Positions 62,759-64,000 of a DNA stretch of 64,000 nt are shown in pieces. The notes beneath the pieces were generated by a model. That model was not told where the DNA came from and searched no databases. It worked only from the letters and a program-made list of their open reading frames with translations. Source of the DNA: an uncultured Granulosicoccaceae bacterium (lineage in GTDB: Bacteria; Pseudomonadota; Gammaproteobacteria; Granulosicoccales; Granulosicoccaceae); the NCBI GenBank assembly GCA_938035525.1, contig CALHOI010000033.1, positions 43,853 through 107,852 of the forward strand, written 5' to 3'. How positions within the stretch are numbered: position 1 is the first letter of the stretch; the number at the start of each line of letters is the position of its first letter. Both the position numbers and the translations under genes were made by a program.

Positions 62759-63928
62759 GTGGCTAAAAGCCAGCTCAATTCAGTTATTGTAGTCGCTGCA
62801 TGCTGTGGTCTAAGCATGGTGTTGGGAACTATTCATGCTTTTTCTGTCTTTATTCCTCAGTGGGAAACACAGCTGGGTGCAGATCGTGCCAGTGTGAGCT
62901 TAATCTATTCGCTTGCTTTAATATCGCTAACCACGGCTGTACTTTTTGGTCATCGTATCTATCCGCGAATTTCCCCGGTGGTTTTGTTTTTACTTGTGGG
63001 TGTGCTTGCCGCTATGGGTCTGTACATGTCTGCCAGAAGTTTATCCCTCCACGCTCTTTACATTACTTATGGTGTGTTATTCGGTGGTGCGAATGGATTG
63101 GGTTATGGGTATGCATTGCAACTCTCAGGTCAGGCGGCGCCGGCTCGACGAGGGATTGCTATGGCTTTAGTAACGGCGTTTTACGCGGTGGGTGCAACTG
63201 CTGCGCCCTGGTTTTTTGCTTCGCTTATTCAAAAGGGCGGCAATAGTTTAGCGCTGGAAGTCATGAGCGGAATAGTCGTGTTTGTATCAGCTGTCGCGGG
63301 TTTGTTTGTTTTTTGGTTTAAAGCTCGTTATATCAGTGAGCCGAGTGAGTCTATACAAACATTAACGCCTACTCTTAAAAGTGTGCGTGTGATGCTGTGG
63401 TTGGGTTATGGCAGTGCTGTTACTGCGGGTCTGATGATAATTGGTCATGCTTATGGTATAGCCATCTGGACAGAGCTTGATGATAACTTGGCGACCTGGG
63501 CGACCACAGCGGTGGCTTTCGGCAATATGCTGGGTGGATTTAGTGCGGGTTACTACGCTGATCGAGTATCCAGCCGAGTCCTGTTGCGATGGCTGCCGTT
63601 ATTCACATCACTTGGGTTGATTGTGCTGGTATTGCCGGTGTCGCTCGGGTGGGTTTTGATATTTATTTCCATAGGATTAGTCGGCTATTGCTACGGCGCA
63701 ATAATTGCCGTGTATCCGGTTGCCGTAGTCGATGTTTTTGGTGCGATGGCTGCGCCTCGCATTTACGGGCAAGTATTTACCGCGTGGGGACTTGCGGGTT
63801 TATTGGGTCCGTGGATCAGTGGGCGGTTATTTGATATGACTGAATCATACTCAATAGCGCTGTTAATCGCTGTTCTGCTTAGTGTGGTATCTGTCATTGT
63901 AATAAGACAAGCATTGCCTGAAAATTAG
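62759..63928 (+). CDS. MFS transporter
   Basis: 389 residues from GTG 62759. About twelve transmembrane helices are present, beginning VIVVAACCGLSMVLGTIHAFSVFIPQWETQLGADRASVSLIYSLALISLT. YGYALQLSGQAAPARRGIAMALVTAFYAVGATAAPW and GGFSAGYYADRVSSRVLLRWLPL fit the oxalate/formate antiporter-like branch, but the substrate is not decided. It lies ten bases after the TfoX-domain gene. Confidence 0.9.
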   Translation: MAKSQLNSVIVVAACCGLSMVLGTIHAFSVFIPQWETQLGADRASVSLIYSLALISLTTAVLFGHRIYPRISPVVLFLLVGVLAAMGLYMSARSLSLHALYITYGVLFGGANGLGYGYALQLSGQAAPARRGIAMALVTAFYAVGATAAPWFFASLIQKGGNSLALEVMSGIVVFVSAVAGLFVFWFKARYISEPSESIQTLTPTLKSVRVMLWLGYGSAVTAGLMIIGHAYGIAIWTELDDNLATWATTAVAFGNMLGGFSAGYYADRVSSRVLLRWLPLFTSLGLIVLVLPVSLGWVLIFISIGLVGYCYGAIIAVYPVAVVDVFGAMAAPRIYGQVFTAWGLAGLLGPWISGRLFDMTESYSIALLIAVLLSVVSVIVIRQALPEN

Positions 63929-64000
63929 CGCGTCAGTTTAAAGATAAACGTAGGTAGTAACGTAAATTAAGTCGCGCTGGTTGTTGGGTAGGGTACTCGA

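Overview
The window is a chromosomal segment of a gammaproteobacterium with moderate GC. The evidence is gene order and family content: gmk-rpoZ-spoT-ridA-recG, coaBC-dut-algC-argB with an exonuclease III gene close by, a type II secretion pseudopilin operon and a rhombosortase. Many catabolic and transport genes suggest a free-living, probably marine heterotroph. The genus cannot be read from the sequence. No rRNA, tRNA, transposase, phage or CRISPR array was seen.

Layout. 1-2.9 kb: the 3' part of a fused membrane/spermidine-synthase-like gene. 2.9-7.6 kb: a tightly overlapping minus-strand catabolic operon of a NicX-like ring-cleavage dioxygenase, an alpha/beta hydrolase, an acyl-CoA dehydrogenase homologue and an acyl-CoA ligase; I consider this the best candidate for an undescribed pathway. 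7.8-9.2 kb: a GFA-family protein and a glycosyltransferase. 9.3-15.6 kb: housekeeping genes (gmk, rpoZ, spoT, ridA, recG). 15.6-18.9 kb: an accessory patch of small minus-strand orphan genes separated by a 73-bp repeat family, with one gene frameshifted. 18.9-26.5 kb: a membrane LuxR regulator, a MauG-like dihaem lipoprotein, a four-gene tetronate (erythronate/threonate) catabolic operon, an exported isochorismatase-fold hydrolase and a divergent AraC regulator. 26.6-33.1 kb: rhombosortase and gspGHIJKLMN. 33.2-42 kb: cysQ, small unknowns, a DMT exporter, xthA, argB, algC, dut and coaBC. 42.2-44.1 kb: a comD/comE-type decarboxylase pair led by a GntR regulator with a perfect palindrome over its start codon. 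44.2-48.3 kb: a DUF922 protein, an MFS transporter, an AAC(3)-I-like acetyltransferase and a triple FAS1 lipoprotein. 49.3-56.8 kb: two closely related radC copies flanking a response regulator, a broken histidine kinase, two paralogous lipoproteins and a SulP transporter. 57-64 kb: a NarL-type two-component pair and small stress/redox genes (ABM monooxygenase, HxlR regulator, OsmC, GST), a TfoX-domain protein and an MFS transporter.

How genes work together. The tetronate operon is a complete oxidise, phosphorylate, decarboxylate and isomerise module. The secretion genes supply the pseudopilus and inner-membrane platform but lack gspC-F here. Rhombosortase processes GlyGly-CTERM proteins that normally leave by type II secretion, so its position beside gspG makes functional sense. 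The gmk-recG and coaBC-argB blocks are ancestral core. The 15.6-18.9 kb and 48-57 kb stretches look like accessory or rearranged DNA.
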